DNA from: an uncultured Bacteroidales bacterium
Lineage (GTDB): Bacteria; Bacteroidota; Bacteroidia; Bacteroidales; Bacteroidaceae
DNA: 64,000 nt
Direction: 5' to 3'
Assembly: GCA_902779875.1 (NCBI GenBank)
Contig: CACZCX010000017.1
Span: 56,848 to 120,847 of the forward strand
How positions within the stretch are numbered: the first letter of the stretch is position 1; each line of letters begins with the position of its first letter. The position numbers and the translations under genes were made by a program. The notes below the pieces were generated by a model, which was not told where the DNA came from, searched no databases, and was given only the letters and a program-made list of their open reading frames with translations. Shown here piece by piece: positions 25,144-34,824 of this stretch.

Positions 25144-26172
25144 ATGACGATGACAAAGAAGATAATCATATCAATAGCCGTAGTCCTCATACTATCAGCA
25201 GGATGCACGGCATTCTATTTCCTCAGCCTGTTCACCACTCCGGTTTCCAAGTGCCCAGACTACCGCATCTACATTACTCCCGATGCCACCCAGCAGAGCG
25301 TCCTGGATGACATCCGCCGCGCGGACCCCGAAGCCGGCACCAAAGCACTCCGGATTCTGCTCAACCGCCGCGGTTACGACAGCCGCATACGGACAGGCTG
25401 TTACACCATACATACCGATGCCACGCCCAAGCAGGTGGCCGATATGCTCTCCAGCGGCTCACAGACCCCCGTCAAGGTGACGGTCAACAGCACCCGCACG
25501 CTGGGCCAGATGATACGCTCGCTCTCCAACCAGCTCATGGCCGATTCCGCACAGATAGCAAGCCGTCTGGAGGACCCCGCTTTCCTGGACTCACTGGGTT
25601 ACACCCCCGCCACGGTATTCTGCATGATCATACCCAACACCTACGAGTTCTACTGGAACACATCGGTCGATGCCCTGATAAACCGTCTGGTCAAGGAACG
25701 TGACCGGTTCTGGAACGACCAGCGCAAGTCCAAGGCCCGCGAGATAGGCCTTACCGAGCAGCAGGTGGTAACGCTGGCATCGATAGTTGAGGAGGAGACC
25801 TCCAAGTCCGATGAACTGGCTGTGGTAGCCGGTCTCTATATGAACCGTCTCAAACGCAGGATGCCACTTCAAGCCGACCCGACCGTGATATTCGCCCTGG
25901 GAGGCGAGAGGCCCAAGAGGGTCCTCAAGAAACACCTGGATGTGGATTCGCCCTACAACACATACAAATACCCGGGCCTGCCCCCCGCCCCCATCCGGTT
26001 CGTGAGCACCCGCTCCATCGATGCAGTGCTTAACTACACCCGTCACAACTACCTCTACATGTGCGCCAAGGAGGATTTCAGCGGTTATCACAACTTCACC
26101 TCATCGCTCTCACAGCATAACGCCAACGCAGCCCGGTACCAACGTGCCCTGCATAACGCCGGCATAAGATAA
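25144..26172 (+). CDS. mltG: Endolytic murein transglycosylase MltG (YceG)
   Basis: About 342 residues from ATG 25144 (ATG 25150 also possible). N-terminal membrane anchor (IIISIAVVLILSAGCTAFYF), a LysM-like region, then the YceG domain with catalytic Glu in LASIVEEETSKSDELAVVAG, followed by LYMNRLKRRMPLQADPTVIF and SPYNTYKYPGLPPAPI. Cleaves nascent glycan strands in peptidoglycan synthesis. Length matches the family. It is alone in its orientation; a bidirectional terminator follows. Confidence 0.95.
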   Translation: MTMTKKIIISIAVVLILSAGCTAFYFLSLFTTPVSKCPDYRIYITPDATQQSVLDDIRRADPEAGTKALRILLNRRGYDSRIRTGCYTIHTDATPKQVADMLSSGSQTPVKVTVNSTRTLGQMIRSLSNQLMADSAQIASRLEDPAFLDSLGYTPATVFCMIIPNTYEFYWNTSVDALINRLVKERDRFWNDQRKSKAREIGLTEQQVVTLASIVEEETSKSDELAVVAGLYMNRLKRRMPLQADPTVIFALGGERPKRVLKKHLDVDSPYNTYKYPGLPPAPIRFVSTRSIDAVLNYTRHNYLYMCAKEDFSGYHNFTSSLSQHNANAARYQRALHNAGIR

Positions 26173-26173
26173 C

Positions 26174-26206
26174 AAAAAGGGGCCGTGACAGATCACAGCC
26201 CCTTTT
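26174..26206. terminator. Bidirectional terminator between mltG and GH10 genes
   Basis: Stem AAAAGGGGC-(c)-GTGA / TCAC-(a)-GCCCCTTTT lies between the two convergent stops, with A and T tracts on both flanks. Confidence 0.88.
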
Positions 26207-26223
26207 CATTTATCAAAAGTCCA

Positions 26224-28632
26224 TTACCGGCATATCATGACCTTCTTTCCGCCTACTATGTAGAGGCCGTCGGGAAGTTCATAGATATAATCAGCTGTTA
26301 CGCACGATGCAATCTTGCGGCCCAGTATGTCATATACATCGACTGTCTTGGGAGTGGTATCCACAAATACGGGATCCTGAACGTCATCATCCATGAATAT
26401 CTCATCGACATCAGTCATGACGGTAACTCTGCGCTGATAGGCCTTGCGTACATCGATGTAGGCCTGATGCGGACTCAGGTCGGCAAAGAACAGAAGAGGC
26501 TTGGTGCCCTCACTGCCGTCGAGCCATGACTGGTTGTCACGCACGCCCCATACCAGGAATGTAGGAGCATTGCTGTGCTTGATCATGATGTCGGCAATGG
26601 CGGCATATTTCTCAGCCTGGATCCTGAGTTCATCCTCGGATATCTCCCTGACGCACTTCTTGTCCTGTACCTGACCGCCCGGCATATCCATCTCGGTGAT
26701 GATACAGTTAAGTCCGATAGCCTTGAACTGCTTTATTGTCTCGTCAATCTGGGCGGGGTTGAGTCCGGTGACCGATGTGTGCATCTGCATACCTACACCG
26801 TCAATGGGAATTCCGGCATCCTTAAGTCTCTTGGCCAGGTTATACATGGCATGGGTCTTACCGTTCTCATAATGACCGCCACCCCAGTGACCGATGTTGT
26901 AGTCGTTGATGTAAAGCTTGGCATCGGGGTCAGCCTGATGAGCCCACACAAAAGCCGAGTCAATATAGTCCTCACCTCCAAAACCGGTGTACCATACGGA
27001 ATAGTTACGGGTAGCATAGCCGTCACCTACGGCGCGTCCCTGGTTCTCCTCCAGGCACTCGTTCACCACATCCCATTCGGCAATCTGTCCCTTCCAGTGT
27101 CCCACCACATTATATATATGGTTCTTGAGGATATTGATTGCCTCCTGCCTGCGGGCATCGCCCGATAATGCATTGAGCGTATTGGCTACCCAATCAGGAT
27201 TCTGGCCATGCCAAGTCAGGGTATGACCGCGAACCTTCATCTTATTCTCCTTGGCATACTGAACCACACCGTCGGCATTCCAGCTGAAGCTGTTACGTCT
27301 GGGCTCGGTTGCATCGAACTTCATGGCGTTCTCAAGAACCACCATGTTGAAGTTCTTGGAGACGGTCTTGCCAAAGTCATCGTTGTTGCTTATGCCCGGG
27401 TTCACGCAGGTACCGAAGTTCTTGCCAATCTTGTCGGCCCAGTATCTTACGGTTGTCTCCTGCAGTGACATATCATAACTCTTGCATATAAAGATAAGGT
27501 CGTCGATATAGTAATCGGCACCCTCAGCCTCTATGCCCAGTCTCATAGTCTTGCTCAGGGAGTTACGCTCAAGAGCAAGTTCCAGGGTGTTATCCACCCA
27601 GCTGATCTTGGATACCGCATACTTGGGAGCGGTCTTGTGAGCATAATATTTACCGAATACTATACCCAGGGGGGCACCTGCCGACACCTGGTCATTGGCC
27701 AGTATGCTGATATTCAATGTTGATGAATTCTTAAGGAGTGTCGCTGCCGACATGGGGGCAGAATTGCCGGGTAATGTGGGATTGTCCAGTTCCACGTAGA
27801 CCTTCTCACCGGCTACGCCGCTTATGTGAAGCACCTTGTTCTGTGCGTTCTTGGGATCGGCCACAACGACAGCCTGTGCACCTTCAACCACTTCTGTTCC
27901 GGTCTTGGTGTAGACAGGGAATGTGGCACCTATCTCATAATCGTTGAAGTCATAGGCCACAATCTGGTCTATCTGGTCCTCAAAGGTGTAACCCCACTCC
28001 GCGAACTTGGCCTCCTGGGCCTGGTAGATGGAGTCCTCATGAGCTATGCGTATAGCCTCGGCCTCGAGTTCAAAGGCGCGGGTGCTGCACAGGAAACAGA
28101 TGTCGTCCAGGTAATAGTCCGCATTGGCGGCCATAAGACCCAGCCTCATCTCCTTGCTGAGTGAGTTACGCTCAGTTGCCAGCGGTGTATAGTCAATGGT
28201 TTTCCACTGTCCGGCAGTAAGGACTGTAGGATTGGTATTCTTGTCCTCATAGGCCGAATAGTTGCCGAGGAACAGCTTGAAATGACAGTTGGCATCCTTG
28301 TCATATGAGTTGGCACTCCTGATTGACGCCCTGATAATGGTATACCTCTTTAATATGGTAGAGTGACTGATGTTATCCGGAGTATCCATCTTGACGAATC
28401 CGGCAGTCTGGCCTGTGGTTACATGAAGCACCTTGTTGTCCGGGTCATTGGCATCGGCCTCAACGACAGCGGTCGCTCCCTCGACGGCATTGCCGCCGGC
28501 ATCAACTACAGGGAATGTCTTACCTACCTCAAGGTCATCGAATACACCGACCCACGCGTAGTACTTGTTGCTCTGGGCGGAAATTGCGAAAAATGAAAAC
28601 AGGAATGAAGCAAAGAGTAGAATCTTCTTCAT
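26224..28632 (-). CDS. Multidomain GH10 endo-1,4-beta-xylanase with two N-terminal CBM-like modules
   Basis: 802 residues from ATG 28632 (MKKILLFASFLFSFFAISAQ signal peptide). Two homologous beta-sandwich modules, residues about 22-182 and 222-383, share landmarks (NKVLH, ERNSLSKxMRLG, DYYxDDxxFxC) and look like CBM4/9/22-type binding domains. The GH10 barrel (about 395-725) has VRGHTLTWHGQNP, acid/base Glu525 in WDVVNECLEE and nucleophile Glu647 in ITEMDMPGGQ. The C-terminus VDVYDILGRKI…LPDGLYIVGGKKV is a sorting-like tail. Secreted or surface xylanase. Confidence 0.95.
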   Translation of the reverse strand: MKKILLFASFLFSFFAISAQSNKYYAWVGVFDDLEVGKTFPVVDAGGNAVEGATAVVEADANDPDNKVLHVTTGQTAGFVKMDTPDNISHSTILKRYTIIRASIRSANSYDKDANCHFKLFLGNYSAYEDKNTNPTVLTAGQWKTIDYTPLATERNSLSKEMRLGLMAANADYYLDDICFLCSTRAFELEAEAIRIAHEDSIYQAQEAKFAEWGYTFEDQIDQIVAYDFNDYEIGATFPVYTKTGTEVVEGAQAVVVADPKNAQNKVLHISGVAGEKVYVELDNPTLPGNSAPMSAATLLKNSSTLNISILANDQVSAGAPLGIVFGKYYAHKTAPKYAVSKISWVDNTLELALERNSLSKTMRLGIEAEGADYYIDDLIFICKSYDMSLQETTVRYWADKIGKNFGTCVNPGISNNDDFGKTVSKNFNMVVLENAMKFDATEPRRNSFSWNADGVVQYAKENKMKVRGHTLTWHGQNPDWVANTLNALSGDARRQEAINILKNHIYNVVGHWKGQIAEWDVVNECLEENQGRAVGDGYATRNYSVWYTGFGGEDYIDSAFVWAHQADPDAKLYINDYNIGHWGGGHYENGKTHAMYNLAKRLKDAGIPIDGVGMQMHTSVTGLNPAQIDETIKQFKAIGLNCIITEMDMPGGQVQDKKCVREISEDELRIQAEKYAAIADIMIKHSNAPTFLVWGVRDNQSWLDGSEGTKPLLFFADLSPHQAYIDVRKAYQRRVTVMTDVDEIFMDDDVQDPVFVDTTPKTVDVYDILGRKIASCVTADYIYELPDGLYIVGGKKVMICR

Positions 28633-28712
28633 AAGCAGTAATGTGATAATTAGTTGGTTAATAACACACAAATCTACACAAAAATGTAGATAAGGAGCAA
28701 GTTTAGGTCATA

Positions 28713-28893
28713 AAAAAAACCGCATCGGTGATGTGATGAGAACTCCGAGAATATAAGTTTTGAGCGCCCGGCCTCCTTTGTAATCCACCGACCGAAGGTT
28801 ACCCCGTTAAGGGCGTGGCCCGCCATTGGAAACCGAAGCAGTCCCGGTAGTCTTAATTGTTTGATGAGTCTCCCGATCTAACCCGATGCGGCA
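28713..28893 (-). ncRNA. Bacteroidales-1 / 6S-like RNA candidate downstream of rplT
   Basis: Non-coding transcript unit of about 180 nt on the minus strand. The ends close with a perfect 9-bp stem (CCGCATCGG at the 5' end, CCGATGCGG at the 3' end) and the 3' end runs into seven T, a terminator. A TATATTTG promoter element sits about 5 bp upstream. Bacteroidales-1 RNAs are known to lie downstream of L20 genes in this order and have been linked to 6S RNA, so location and layout agree; the internal sequence was not compared with a covariance model. Confidence 0.7.
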
Positions 28894-28896
28894 CTA

Positions 28897-28904
28897 CAAA
28901 TATA
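28897..28904 (-). promoter_or_regulatory. -7 element TATATTTG of the ncRNA
   Basis: TAnnTTTG match on the minus strand placing transcription start near 28891-28893, at the base of the terminal stem. Confidence 0.65.
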
Positions 28905-28909
28905 AGATA

Positions 28910-28943
28910 AAAAAGCGGGCGGAAATCATTCCGCCCGCTTTTT
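28910..28943 (-). terminator. Terminator of the thrS-infC-rpmI-rplT operon
   Basis: 15-bp perfect stem AAAAAGCGGGCGGAA / TTCCGCCCGCTTTTT with a 4-nt loop, 17 bp after the rplT stop and abutting the ncRNA promoter. Confidence 0.92.
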
Positions 28944-28959
28944 AACGTATCAGGTTTAC

Positions 28960-29304
28960 TTATTTAACCTTCTTGATGATGGCCTTGAATGCCTCAGGGT
29001 TGTTCATAGCCAGGTCGGCGAGCACCTTACGGTTGATCTCGATACCAGCCTTGTGAATGGCACCCATGAGCTGTGAGTAGTTCATACCCTCAAGACGTGC
29101 AGCGGCGTTGATACGCTGGATCCACAGGGCGCGGAACTCTCTCTTCTTGTTCTTACGGTCACGGAAAGCATAAGTCAGACCCTTCTCCCATGTGTTTTTG
29201 GCAACGGTCCAAACGTTCTTTCTGGCACCAAAGTAACCTCTGGTAAGACCTAAAATTTTCTTTCTCTTTGCTCTAGAAGCAACGTGATTTACTGATCTCG
29301 GCAT
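28960..29304 (-). CDS. rplT: 50S ribosomal protein L20
   Basis: 114 residues, the standard length. Starts [20 protein letters not shown] and contains the family signature TKGYFGARK-like [36 protein letters not shown] and the C-terminal [15 protein letters not shown]. Binds 23S rRNA early in 50S assembly and, in many bacteria, represses its own operon. Third gene of infC-rpmI-rplT. Confidence 0.99.
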   Translation of the reverse strand: MPRSVNHVASRAKRKKILGLTRGYFGARKNVWTVAKNTWEKGLTYAFRDRKNKKREFRALWIQRINAAARLEGMNYSQLMGAIHKAGIEINRKVLADLAMNNPEAFKAIIKKVK

Positions 29305-29398
29305 AGTTTTGTTTGTTTTTGAATGTCAGCGCCCGCATATTCAGGACTTTAGGCTGACAAGTCGGTTAATTTTGTTTTGACTGATCTCTTAATCGGGG

Positions 29399-29596
29399 TT
29401 ATCTCATGCAGAGCAGATCCTTAACCTGTTTTGCATTGGCCTGGTCCAGAAGAGTGAAGTGATCCAGGTTTCTCTTACGCTTCTTAGTCTTCTTGGTCAG
29501 AATGTGGCTGTGATAAGCGTGTTTTCTCTTGATTTTGCCCGATCCGGTAAGAGCGAATCTTTTTTTAGAACCGGAATTAGTCTTTGATTTCAACAT
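29399..29596 (-). CDS. rpmI: 50S ribosomal protein L35
   Basis: 65 residues. [20 protein letters not shown] is the L35 N-terminal signature (K-T-x-x-x-x-K-R-F-x-x-T-G-x-G-K), followed by [14 protein letters not shown]. Lies between infC and rplT, 94 bp from rplT. Confidence 0.99.
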   Translation of the reverse strand: MLKSKTNSGSKKRFALTGSGKIKRKHAYHSHILTKKTKKRKRNLDHFTLLDQANAKQVKDLLCMR

Positions 29597-29667
29597 TGTT
29601 ATTAAAAGTTTTGTTTGTTATTTAAAACCGTACGCACCATGCCCGGGCGCACGAGTCATTTATTCAT

Positions 29668-30234
29668 TTATTCATTGCCTTCTTCCTGCTTGGCATCCTT
29701 CTTGGCGGCTCCACCCTTCTTGGGAGAGATGAAGATCGTCATGCGTTTGCCTTCAAGAATGGGAGCCTGCTCCTGCTTTCCGTACTCCTCCAGATCTTTC
29801 GCAAAGCGTGCCAGGATATTCTCACCCTGTTCCTTGAAGAGGATTGAACGGCCGCGGAAGAACACATATGCCTTTACCTTGTCACCGTTCTGCAGGAATC
29901 CCATGGCGTGCTTGAGTTTGAAGTTGTAGTCGTGGTCATCGGTCTGGGGTCCGAAACGGATCTCCTTGACGTCAATCTTGACCTGCTTGGCCTTGGCCTC
30001 CTTCTGCTTTTTCTTGAGCTGGTATATGAACTTGGAGAAATCTACTATCCTGCATACAGGCGGAACTGCATTTGGTGAAATCATTACCAGATCCAGTTCC
30101 ATATTATCGGCTATCTGAAGCGCCTCACGCAGTGAGACTACTCTCGGTTCAAAGCCCTCACCGACTATACGGACCTCCTTGGCTCGGATCTCGTCGTTGA
30201 CCTGATACTGATCACTCAAATTGTCTTTCTTCAT
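29668..30234 (-). CDS. infC: Translation initiation factor IF-3
   Basis: 188 residues. N-domain: [20 protein letters not shown]…[19 protein letters not shown], then [20 protein letters not shown] (family signature) and the C-domain [20 protein letters not shown]…[11 protein letters not shown]. The start is ATG rather than the AUU used for autoregulation in enterobacteria. A Lys/Glu-rich tail ([19 protein letters not shown]) extends beyond the core. Follows thrS by 75 bp. Confidence 0.98.
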   Translation of the reverse strand: MKKDNLSDQYQVNDEIRAKEVRIVGEGFEPRVVSLREALQIADNMELDLVMISPNAVPPVCRIVDFSKFIYQLKKKQKEAKAKQVKIDVKEIRFGPQTDDHDYNFKLKHAMGFLQNGDKVKAYVFFRGRSILFKEQGENILARFAKDLEEYGKQEQAPILEGKRMTIFISPKKGGAAKKDAKQEEGNE

Positions 30235-30309
30235 TCAGAATGTTATATAAGGTTTCTCTATTTTCGTTTTATATACCTTTTCAATAAAATATTCCAAGCG
30301 GGCGCAAAA

Positions 30310-32166
30310 TTACCATTTATTTATCATAGAATTAACTTCATCGGCAATTTTTTTACCGAAATCGTCAATTTTCATATTTCCAAGGTTCTCAGCGCCCTGC
30401 TTACGAACGTTAACCTCACCGTTTTCGGCCTCCTTCTCACCTACGACGAGCATGTAAGGAATGTGCTTAACCTCATTGTCACGGATCTTACGTCCTATCT
30501 TCTCGTTGCGGTCATCCACGAATCCGCGGATCTCATATCTGTCCTCAAGCTCCTTCTGTACCTTGTATGCATAGTCGTTAGCCTTCTCGGAGATAGGCAG
30601 GATGGCAACCTGGTCAGGTGTGAGCCAGAGGGGGAACTTACCTGCAGTATGCTCAATGAGCACTGCAACGAAACGCTCCATTGAACCGAACGGTGCGCGG
30701 TGAATCATAACCGGACGCTCCTTCTGGTTGTCCGATGCAATATACTCGAGCTCGAATCTCTGAGGCAGGTTATAGTCAACCTGGATGGTACCCAGCTGCC
30801 AGCGGCGGCCCAGGGCGTCCTTAACCATGAAGTCGAGCTTAGGACCGTAGAACGCAGCCTCACCGTACTCGACGGTTGCCTTGAGGCCCTTCTCCTGGCA
30901 AGCCTCGACGATGGCGCGCTCAGCCTTCTCCCAAACCTCGTCGCTACCTACGTACTTCTCGTGGTCGTTGGGGTCACGCAGTGAGATCTGAGCCTCGAAG
31001 TTGTCAAAGTCAAGAGCCTTGAAGATGATCTCGATGATCTCCATAACGCGGATGAACTCACCCTTAACCTGGTCAGGACGGCAGAATATGTGTGCATCAT
31101 CCTGTGTGAAGCTGCGTACGCGGGTCAGTCCGTGAAGCTCACCGCTCTGCTCGTAACGGTATACTGTACCGAACTCGGCTATACGCAGAGGCAGGTCGCG
31201 GTATGAACGGGGCTGTGACTTGAATATGCAGCAGTGGTGAGGGCAGTTCATAGGCTTGAGCAGGTAGCACTCGCCCTCCTCAGGTGTGGTGATGGGCTGG
31301 AAGCTGTCCTTACCGTAGTGATCCCAGTGACCTGAGGTTACGTAAAGCTGCTTGGAGCCGATATGCGGGGTGATTACCTGCTGGTAACCGTAACGCTTCT
31401 GGATACGTGACAGGAAATCCTGCAGTCTGAGACGCAGTGCCGTGCCTTTGGGAAGCCAGATGGGAAGTCCCTTACCTACCATGTCGCTGAACATGAAGAG
31501 CTCCATCTCCTTGCCGATCTTGCGGTGATCACGTTTCTTGGCCTCCTCGAGGAGTTCCAGATACTCGTCAAGCATCTTCTGCTTGGGGAATGTGATACCG
31601 TAGATACGGGTCATCTGCGGGCGCTTCTCGTCACCGCGCCAGTATGCGGCCGATGTGATGGTTCCGTCCTCCAGGTCGGCTATGAGCTCGTTCTTGTAGC
31701 TCTGGCCGCGTGAAGCAAAGAACTTGAGGGCATCGGCCTTGGATATCTCCTCGCGTACGAGTTTCTCCTTCTTCTGGACGAGTTCCTTCATCTTGGCCTC
31801 GATGGCGGGGAAATCACTCTCCTTGATGGTTACACCTTCGGGGGGCATGATATCGTAGTAGAATCCCTTCTCGATTGCCGGTCCGATACCGAACTGTGTG
31901 CCGGGATAAAGCTCCTGCAGGGCCTCGGCCATGAGGTGGGCGCTGGTATGCCAGTAGGCGTGCTTGGCCTCCTCATCCTCCCACTTGTGCAGCTTGATGG
32001 TAGCATCGGTGGTGATGGGGCGGTTGAGCTCTGTAATCTGGTCATTTACACTGCAGGCCAACACATCCTGTGCCAGTCTCTGGCTGATGCTCTCAGCAAT
32101 CTCATAGCCGGTTACGCCGCTTTCATATTCGCGTACGGAACCGTCGGGAAACGTAATTTTTATCAT
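30310..32166 (-). CDS. thrS: Threonyl-tRNA synthetase with a truncated editing domain
   Basis: 618 residues against about 645 in Bacteroides. TGS domain 1-60; editing (SAD) domain about 65-185 keeps HTSAH at 73-77, but at about residue 171 the sequence jumps from ADLEDGTIT straight to [11 protein letters not shown], skipping about 30 residues that normally contain CRGPH, whose Cys and His are editing-site residues. The catalytic core is intact: MNCPHHC zinc Cys, [20 protein letters not shown] (motif 2), [12 protein letters not shown] and [20 protein letters not shown] (motif 3); the anticodon domain is complete. Likely active in aminoacylation but impaired in removing mischarged Ser. Confidence 0.97.
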   Translation of the reverse strand: MIKITFPDGSVREYESGVTGYEIAESISQRLAQDVLACSVNDQITELNRPITTDATIKLHKWEDEEAKHAYWHTSAHLMAEALQELYPGTQFGIGPAIEKGFYYDIMPPEGVTIKESDFPAIEAKMKELVQKKEKLVREEISKADALKFFASRGQSYKNELIADLEDGTITSAAYWRGDEKRPQMTRIYGITFPKQKMLDEYLELLEEAKKRDHRKIGKEMELFMFSDMVGKGLPIWLPKGTALRLRLQDFLSRIQKRYGYQQVITPHIGSKQLYVTSGHWDHYGKDSFQPITTPEEGECYLLKPMNCPHHCCIFKSQPRSYRDLPLRIAEFGTVYRYEQSGELHGLTRVRSFTQDDAHIFCRPDQVKGEFIRVMEIIEIIFKALDFDNFEAQISLRDPNDHEKYVGSDEVWEKAERAIVEACQEKGLKATVEYGEAAFYGPKLDFMVKDALGRRWQLGTIQVDYNLPQRFELEYIASDNQKERPVMIHRAPFGSMERFVAVLIEHTAGKFPLWLTPDQVAILPISEKANDYAYKVQKELEDRYEIRGFVDDRNEKIGRKIRDNEVKHIPYMLVVGEKEAENGEVNVRKQGAENLGNMKIDDFGKKIADEVNSMINKW

Positions 32167-32240
32167 GTTGTTTGTATGTGTTTTCTAATTTAAGCGTGCA
32201 AAATTATTAATTTCTTTTCAAATAAGAAACTAATGCTCAA

Positions 32241-34265
32241 TCAATCGGCTTTGGAGAAACGTTTTATGATATTGTAAGCGCTGTAGATACCCAGCTCGCC
32301 CGCCTTGCTCAGGTCACGGGTCGCATCGTCCGTGCGGTTGAGAAGTATCAGGACCAGGCCTCTGTTGTACCAGGCCTCAGCCAGATTCTCATCCAGTTCC
32401 AGAGCCTTGTCAAAATCCAGAAGGGCCGCATGGAGGTCATTGGTCAGGGCATAGAAGGTGCCGCGGTTGTAATAGGCGTAGGCGAACGAGGGCTCCAGCT
32501 CTATGGCCTGTGTGAGGTCCCTGATCACGTACTGATAACCGGCATCGGCGTTTATCCGGAGGCCGCCGCCCCTGCCCTGCTGAAGGGTCTGGTCTCCGTC
32601 GGCACGCAGCATCTGCGCGTTACGCTCCCTGACCTGGGAACGGAGGAACCAGAGAGCCCAGTTGGAGGAGTTGACCGATATGGCATTGTCCAGATCCTGC
32701 TCGGCATTGGTATAATCCTGAAGCAGGGCAAAATCCATGGCTCTCGACATAAGCACCAAATCGGTCCTGGAGTCAGCAGAGAGGTTCTGGGTTCGTTTGT
32801 CTATATCGGCAAAGAGTCTCCTTATCTGCTCCTCGTCGAGCGATACGTCATGGTTCTCAAGCTCTATGTTACGCATGAAATAGCCCGATGAGCTCAGCAC
32901 GTCAAGCGACTGGCTGCTGCGGACGGCTATGATGTCCTGTTTGCCGTAATCCCTGTAATAGGTCAGACGGAAAGGCTCCAGGAACTGGACATCGACATTA
33001 CGGTTCTGCACCTTGCCGCGGTATTCGCTGGCGAATCCGGTGGAGTTCTCCAGGTTCTCGTCGACAACGATCTTGCGGTAGTTGCGCACGTTCCTGTCAG
33101 AGCGCTCACGGGTCTTGCCCTCATCCTCACGGTCATCGTCATCGTCATAGCCCATAGCCTGGTTCAGACGGCGGTTCTGCTCACGGAGAACCACCATGGC
33201 ATCGGACTCGGCTCCGCGGCGGTCTCCCAACTTCTCACGCAGCTCGCTGCGCATGCGGTAGCCGTCGGTGAACCTGGGATATTCATCCAGGACCACGGTT
33301 ATATCCTTCTCGGCTCCCAGATAGTCACCCGTCTGTTCACGGAGCATGGAGCGGTAAAAATAGGCGGTCATGTTGTCGGGCTCGGCATCTATGACTACGT
33401 CAAAATCCTCGATGGCACGGTTGTCATCGCCTATCTGTGCCCGCAGGTTACCGCGGTTGTATCGGCCCGCCACATTGCCGGGATCGATCATGAGGGCCAT
33501 GTCATAGTCGTCAAGGGCACCCTGCAGGTTATCCCTGAAATAGCGGATCATGGCTCGCGTTATGTAAGAGCCCGCACTGCCGGGATCCAGATAGACGCAG
33601 CGGTCCAGGTCCGATTCGGCATCGGCGTAACGCTCCATGCGCGCCAGCATGATGCCACGGTTATGGAGGTTCTGAATGTCATATTTGTTTACATCGACCG
33701 CCTTGTCGGCCCAAGAGAGTGCGCCGGTGCTGTCGCCCGACTCCCACAGGAGCTCGGAGCGCATGGCCATGGCAGGCGTGTAACGGGGCGACGATGCAAG
33801 GAGTGTATCGAGGGCCAGCATGGCCTCCTCCTTGCGGTCCAGACGTATAAGGCTCAGTATGAGGTTATGACGCATGGATATGTTCGCGGGCTCAAGACTG
33901 AGTCCGGCGCGGAAGTCCTCTATGGCATCGTCATAACGCTGTTGGAATACCCTGGAGAGGCCTCTCACCTGATAGGCCCTGAACACGAACGGGTTGCGGT
34001 CCAGGGTGTAGTTACAGTCCATCTCGGCACCACGGTAGTCCTCGAGCGAGAGCTTGGCCACCGCCCTGTAGAAATAGGGTTCATAGAGGTACGGCTTGGC
34101 ACCTATGACCTGATTGAAATACTGGATGGAGAGTACGTAATCCTCAAAGTAAAGGGCGGCGCGTCCCACCGACATCATACGGTCGGTGTTGATCTGTGCC
34201 TTAAGCGGAGAGCACAGCACTCCCAGGAGCGCCGTGCAGGCAATAATTGTCCGCCCTATCCTCAT
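32241..34265 (-). CDS. Secreted/periplasmic TPR-repeat protein
   Basis: 674 residues with signal peptide MRIGRTIIACTALLGVLCSP. At least ten TPR units (YFYRAVAKLSLEDYRGAEMD, LHNRGIMLARMERYADAESD, AYFYRSMLREQTGDYLGAEKD, YYNRGTFYALTNDLHAALLD and others) cover residues about 30-375 and 520-670. Between them lies an acidic stretch (GYDDDDDREDEGKT) and a beta-rich insert (VQFLEPFRLTYYRDYGKQDI). It follows def by 1 nt; the yqgF-def-TPR-thrS order is, as I recall, conserved in Bacteroidales. Likely a cell-envelope scaffold; partners unknown. Confidence 0.85.
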   Translation of the reverse strand: MRIGRTIIACTALLGVLCSPLKAQINTDRMMSVGRAALYFEDYVLSIQYFNQVIGAKPYLYEPYFYRAVAKLSLEDYRGAEMDCNYTLDRNPFVFRAYQVRGLSRVFQQRYDDAIEDFRAGLSLEPANISMRHNLILSLIRLDRKEEAMLALDTLLASSPRYTPAMAMRSELLWESGDSTGALSWADKAVDVNKYDIQNLHNRGIMLARMERYADAESDLDRCVYLDPGSAGSYITRAMIRYFRDNLQGALDDYDMALMIDPGNVAGRYNRGNLRAQIGDDNRAIEDFDVVIDAEPDNMTAYFYRSMLREQTGDYLGAEKDITVVLDEYPRFTDGYRMRSELREKLGDRRGAESDAMVVLREQNRRLNQAMGYDDDDDREDEGKTRERSDRNVRNYRKIVVDENLENSTGFASEYRGKVQNRNVDVQFLEPFRLTYYRDYGKQDIIAVRSSQSLDVLSSSGYFMRNIELENHDVSLDEEQIRRLFADIDKRTQNLSADSRTDLVLMSRAMDFALLQDYTNAEQDLDNAISVNSSNWALWFLRSQVRERNAQMLRADGDQTLQQGRGGGLRINADAGYQYVIRDLTQAIELEPSFAYAYYNRGTFYALTNDLHAALLDFDKALELDENLAEAWYNRGLVLILLNRTDDATRDLSKAGELGIYSAYNIIKRFSKAD

Positions 34266-34266
34266 G

Positions 34267-34824
34267 TTACTTTCTGGATATCTTGACTTTATAGTCGCAT
34301 CTGAACTTGCCGGCAGCTATGGAACCCAGAGCCTTCTTGTTCATCTGCCTGCGCAGGGGCGACATACGGTCTATGAAGCACTTGCCGTCCAGATGGTCTA
34401 TCTCATGCTGCAGCACGCGTGCGGGGAATCCTTCGAACCACTCGTCATGCTCCTCAAAATTCTCGTCGAGCCAGCTCACACGTACGCGTGAGGGACGGTT
34501 CACCTTCTCATGGATTCCGGGGAAACTCAGACAGCCCTCCTCATAGGGGACCATCTCTCCGTCAGTCTCTTCAATATAAGGGTTGATATAGGTCTTGAAA
34601 TAACCCTTGTACTCGGGGGAATCATCGGACATTACATCAAGGTCTACGACAGCAAGTCGTATGGGAAGACCTACCTGAGGAGCTGCAAGGCCCACACCCT
34701 CAGCCTGTCTGAGAGTCTCGAACATATCCTTGATAAGCTGGTCCAGACCCTCATAGTTCTGGTCAATCTCCTCTGTCTCTTTCTTTAGGACACCCTGTCC
34801 GTAAGTGTAAATCGGTAATATCAT
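34267..34824 (-). CDS. def: Peptide deformylase
   Basis: 185 residues. All three motifs are present: GVGLAAPQVGLPIR (motif 1), EEGCLSFPG (motif 2, zinc Cys) and QHEIDHLDGKCFID (motif 3, HExxH). Removes the formyl group from nascent proteins. Its ATG overlaps the ruvX stop (ATGA), and the TPR gene follows after 1 nt. Confidence 0.98.
   Translation of the reverse strand: MILPIYTYGQGVLKKETEEIDQNYEGLDQLIKDMFETLRQAEGVGLAAPQVGLPIRLAVVDLDVMSDDSPEYKGYFKTYINPYIEETDGEMVPYEEGCLSFPGIHEKVNRPSRVRVSWLDENFEEHDEWFEGFPARVLQHEIDHLDGKCFIDRMSPLRRQMNKKALGSIAAGKFRCDYKVKISRK

Noticed and set aside
30310-32166. Frameshift or pseudogene explanation for the short thrS
   Set aside because: The frame is continuous across the junction and all downstream aminoacylation motifs are intact, so an in-frame deletion fits better. 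An assembly collapse cannot be excluded and is listed as the refuting test.
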